DNA from: Yoonia sp.
GTDB lineage: Bacteria; Pseudomonadota; Alphaproteobacteria; Rhodobacterales; Rhodobacteraceae
DNA length: 15,086 nucleotides
NCBI GenBank assembly: GCA_020627605.1
Contig: JAHDGO010000021.1
Location: 1-15,086, forward strand
Direction: 5' to 3'
Below are positions 12,893 to 15,086 of the stretch, one piece after another. The notes below the pieces were generated by a model. The model was not told where the DNA came from. It worked only from the letters and a program-made list of their open reading frames with translations, and ran no database searches. Both the position numbers and the translations under genes were made by a program. Position 1 is the stretch's first letter; each line of letters starts with the position of its first letter.

Positions 12893-15086
12893 ATGAGCAG
12901 CGAGAATGAGACGGGCCTGGGTCCGAACGATGTGACAGAGACGCTTCGCCGGGCGATTGGCGATCGTTATCTGACCTATGCGCTCTCTACCATCATGCAC
13001 CGCGCGCTGCCTGATGCGCGCGACGGGCTAAAGCCAGTGCACCGCCGAATTCTTTACGCGATGTCGCGTTTGCGGCTGTCGCCCACGGGCGGTTTTCTGA
13101 AGTCCGCCAAGATCAGCGGCGACACGATGGGTGATTTCCACCCGCATGGTGATGCCGCGATTTATGACGCGATGGCGCGGCTCGCGCAGGACTTCAACGT
13201 CCGCTACCCGCTGGTCGACGGGCAGGGGAACTTCGGCAACATCGACGGCGATAATCCCGCCGCCAGCCGCTATACAGAGGCCCGGATGACCGCCGCCGCA
13301 GAGGCGCTTCTGGAAGGTCTGGCCGAGAATGCCGTCGATTTCCGTCCCAACTATGACGGCCGGCTGGAAGAACCGGCCGTGCTGCCCGCCACATTCCCCA
13401 ACTTGCTTGCCAATGGCTCCAGCGGGATCGCTGTCGGGATGGCCACCAACATTCCGCCGCATAATCTGCACGAGTTGATTGATGCCTGCCTGCATCTGAT
13501 CAAGGCACCCAACGCCCGTGACGAGACCCTGCTGGACTATGTGCCCGGTCCTGATTTCCCGACCGGGGGTGTCATCGTTGAGCCAAAGGAAAATATCGGC
13601 GAAGCCTACCGCACCGGGCGTGGGGCGTTCCGTCTGCGCGCCAAGTGGGAGGTTGAAGATCTGGGCCGTGGTCAGTGGCAGATCATCGTCACGGAAATCC
13701 CATATCAGGTGCAGAAATCCAAACTGATCGAAAAGCTGGCAGAGGTCATCCAGACCAAGAAGGTGCCACTTCTCGCTGATGTGCGCGACGAATCTGCAGA
13801 CGATATCCGCGTCGTGCTGGAACCGCGTGCCAAGACGGTCGACCCAGAGGTCATGATGGGGATGCTTTTCCGCAACTCTGACCTTGAAACGCGTTTCAGC
13901 CTGAACATGAACGTGCTGATCGACGGGGTCACGCCCAAGGTCTGCTCGCTCAAAGAAGTGCTGCGCGCCTTTCTTGACCACCGCCGTGATGTGCTGCTGC
14001 GGCGCAGCCGGTACCGGTTGGAAAAGATCGACCACCGGCTTGAGGTGCTCGAAGGGTTTATCATCGCCTTCCTGCATCTGGACCGCGTGATCGACATCAT
14101 CCGCTATGACGACGACCCCAAACAGGCACTGATGGTGGAAGACTGGGCGCTGGATCATGTCCGCGCCACGTCTGAAAAGGACTATGTCAGCCCGATCACG
14201 CCGGACGCCGATCCAGAGGTTTCTCTGTCCGAAATTCAGGCCGAGGCGATCCTCAACATGCGCTTGCGGTCCCTGCGCCGTCTGGAGGAGCTGGAGCTGA
14301 TTGCCGAACGCGACGCGCTGATGGAAGAGCGCGCCGGGATCGAAGATTTGCTCGAAAGTGATGACCTGCAATGGGCCAGGATCGCCGAACAGCTGCGTGA
14401 AACGCGCAAGCTTTTTGGCCGCGACAGCATCGGCGGCGCGCGGCGAACACAATTTGCCGAGGCCGAAGAGATTGTCGAGGTCCCGCTTGAGGCGATGATC
14501 GAACGTGAGCCGATCACCGTTGTCTGCTCTCAGATGGGCTGGGTCCGTGCCATGACGGGCCATATCGACCTGACCCGCGAGCTGAAGTTCAAGGACGGCG
14601 ATGGCCCGCGTTTCATCTTCCATGCGGAAACCACGGACAAGCTTTTGGTCTTTGGTGCGAACGGACGGTTTTACACCGTGGGCGCATCCAACCTGCCCGG
14701 CGGGCGTGGCATGGGCGAACCGCTGCGCCTGATGATCGACCTGCCCAACGAGGTGGAAATCGTTGATATCCTGATCCACAAGCCGGGTGAGAAACTGCTG
14801 GTGGCCAGCGCTGAAGGCAACGGTTTCATCGTGCCCGAGGAAGAAGTCGTGGCCCAGACCCGCGCCGGCAAACAGGTGCTGAACGTCAAGGATACCGTGG
14901 CCAGGATCTGCACCCGTGTGGCGGGCGACCATGTCGCGGTGGTGTCTGAAAACGCCAAGCTGCTGGTCTTTGAAACCAGCGAATTGCCGGAAATGGGCCG
15001 GGGCAAGGGCGTGCGGATCCAGAAATACAAAAAGGCCGCCGGGCGGCAGGGCACGCTGGAACTCGACGGCGGATTGTCCGATCTGA
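12893..15086 (+). CDS. parC: DNA topoisomerase IV subunit A, 3' end beyond window
   Basis: Breakage-reunion subunit of topoisomerase IV, which unlinks sister chromosomes together with ParE. The 731 codons shown stay in one frame to the window end. The N-terminus has the winged-helix/tower core: YALSTIMHRALPDARDGLKPVHRR (27-51), the quinolone pocket GDFHPHGDAAIYDAM (80-94) and catalytic Y127 in AASRYTEARM. NGSSGIAVGMATNIPPHNL follows. The C-terminal region has short beta-blade repeats (ANGRFYTVGAS, AEGNGFIV, ENAKLLVF), and the last codons read GGLSDL, near the usual end of the family. It is ParC rather than GyrA by this C-terminal pattern and by the short blade region. At the position of E. 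coli ParC S80 it has A88. I chose the ATG at 12893, which gives the expected N-terminus. The upstream spacing to the SH3b start leaves room for both promoters. Confidence 0.95.
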   Translation, partial: MSSENETGLGPNDVTETLRRAIGDRYLTYALSTIMHRALPDARDGLKPVHRRILYAMSRLRLSPTGGFLKSAKISGDTMGDFHPHGDAAIYDAMARLAQDFNVRYPLVDGQGNFGNIDGDNPAASRYTEARMTAAAEALLEGLAENAVDFRPNYDGRLEEPAVLPATFPNLLANGSSGIAVGMATNIPPHNLHELIDACLHLIKAPNARDETLLDYVPGPDFPTGGVIVEPKENIGEAYRTGRGAFRLRAKWEVEDLGRGQWQIIVTEIPYQVQKSKLIEKLAEVIQTKKVPLLADVRDESADDIRVVLEPRAKTVDPEVMMGMLFRNSDLETRFSLNMNVLIDGVTPKVCSLKEVLRAFLDHRRDVLLRRSRYRLEKIDHRLEVLEGFIIAFLHLDRVIDIIRYDDDPKQALMVEDWALDHVRATSEKDYVSPITPDADPEVSLSEIQAEAILNMRLRSLRRLEELELIAERDALMEERAGIEDLLESDDLQWARIAEQLRETRKLFGRDSIGGARRTQFAEAEEIVEVPLEAMIEREPITVVCSQMGWVRAMTGHIDLTRELKFKDGDGPRFIFHAETTDKLLVFGANGRFYTVGASNLPGGRGMGEPLRLMIDLPNEVEIVDILIHKPGEKLLVASAEGNGFIVPEEEVVAQTRAGKQVLNVKDTVARICTRVAGDHVAVVSENAKLLVFETSELPEMGRGKGVRIQKYKKAAGRQGTLELDGGLSDL

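Noticed and set aside
13028..14932. A 634-codon open frame on the minus strand
   Set aside because: It is exactly antisense to parC, which has clear family motifs throughout and stays in frame. Long antisense frames are common in GC-rich genes with this codon bias. No domain was recognisable in the antisense product.
1..15086. Mobile elements, CRISPR arrays, tRNA or rRNA genes, defence or toxin-antitoxin systems
   Set aside because: I saw no transposase or integrase motifs, no regularly spaced repeats, no cloverleaf-like sequences and no toxin-antitoxin pairs. The window reads as ordinary core chromosome.

Overview
The window looks like a chromosomal segment of an alphaproteobacterium of the Rhodobacterales (Roseobacter/Rhodobacteraceae type). 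This rests on high GC content, the order pckA < > chvI-chvG-hprK-rapZ-EIIA(Man)-HPr, a short single-domain HPr kinase, a RapZ with Arg in its P-loop, and a DUF6473-type protein. It reads as core genome: I see no transposase, integrase, CRISPR array, rRNA or tRNA.

Left part (1-5721): the first codons of pckA (PEP carboxykinase) leave the left edge on the minus strand. A 301-base divergent region follows, holding two 13-base direct repeats and a possible 12-residue leader peptide. Then comes a tight plus-strand run: chvI (response regulator), chvG (sensor kinase), hprK (HPr kinase/phosphorylase), rapZ, a mannose-type EIIA protein, HPr and a lysophospholipid-type acyltransferase. Most junctions are 4-base stop/start overlaps, so it is probably one operon. 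It places an envelope-sensing two-component system with a regulatory PTS branch (HPr, its Ser kinase, and an EIIA without EIIB/EIIC) beside a gluconeogenic gene. No enzyme I gene is in view.

Middle (5806-8668): an MscS-type channel (+) converges on a 3-hydroxybutyryl-CoA dehydrogenase (-), and their stop codons overlap. Divergent from the dehydrogenase is a DUF6473-type protein in which I see a possible degenerate SGNH-hydrolase layout. A palindromic, probably bidirectional terminator follows.

Right part (8690-12758, all minus): etfA and etfB (electron transfer flavoprotein) lie beside a PduO-type cobalamin adenosyltransferase and a small HIG1-like two-helix membrane protein. With the dehydrogenase, this is a fatty-acid/acyl-CoA and B12-related neighbourhood. 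Next is a short-chain dehydrogenase gene split by a frameshift exactly where its YxxxK catalytic motif should be, then a secreted or anchored SH3b protein. From 12893 to the right edge runs parC (topoisomerase IV subunit A, plus strand), cut by the window end.

I did not find a clearly new multi-gene system. The items most worth a second look are the frameshifted SDR, the repeat pair and leader peptide between pckA and chvI, the SGNH-like reading of the DUF6473 protein, and the interrupted pckA start at the left edge.
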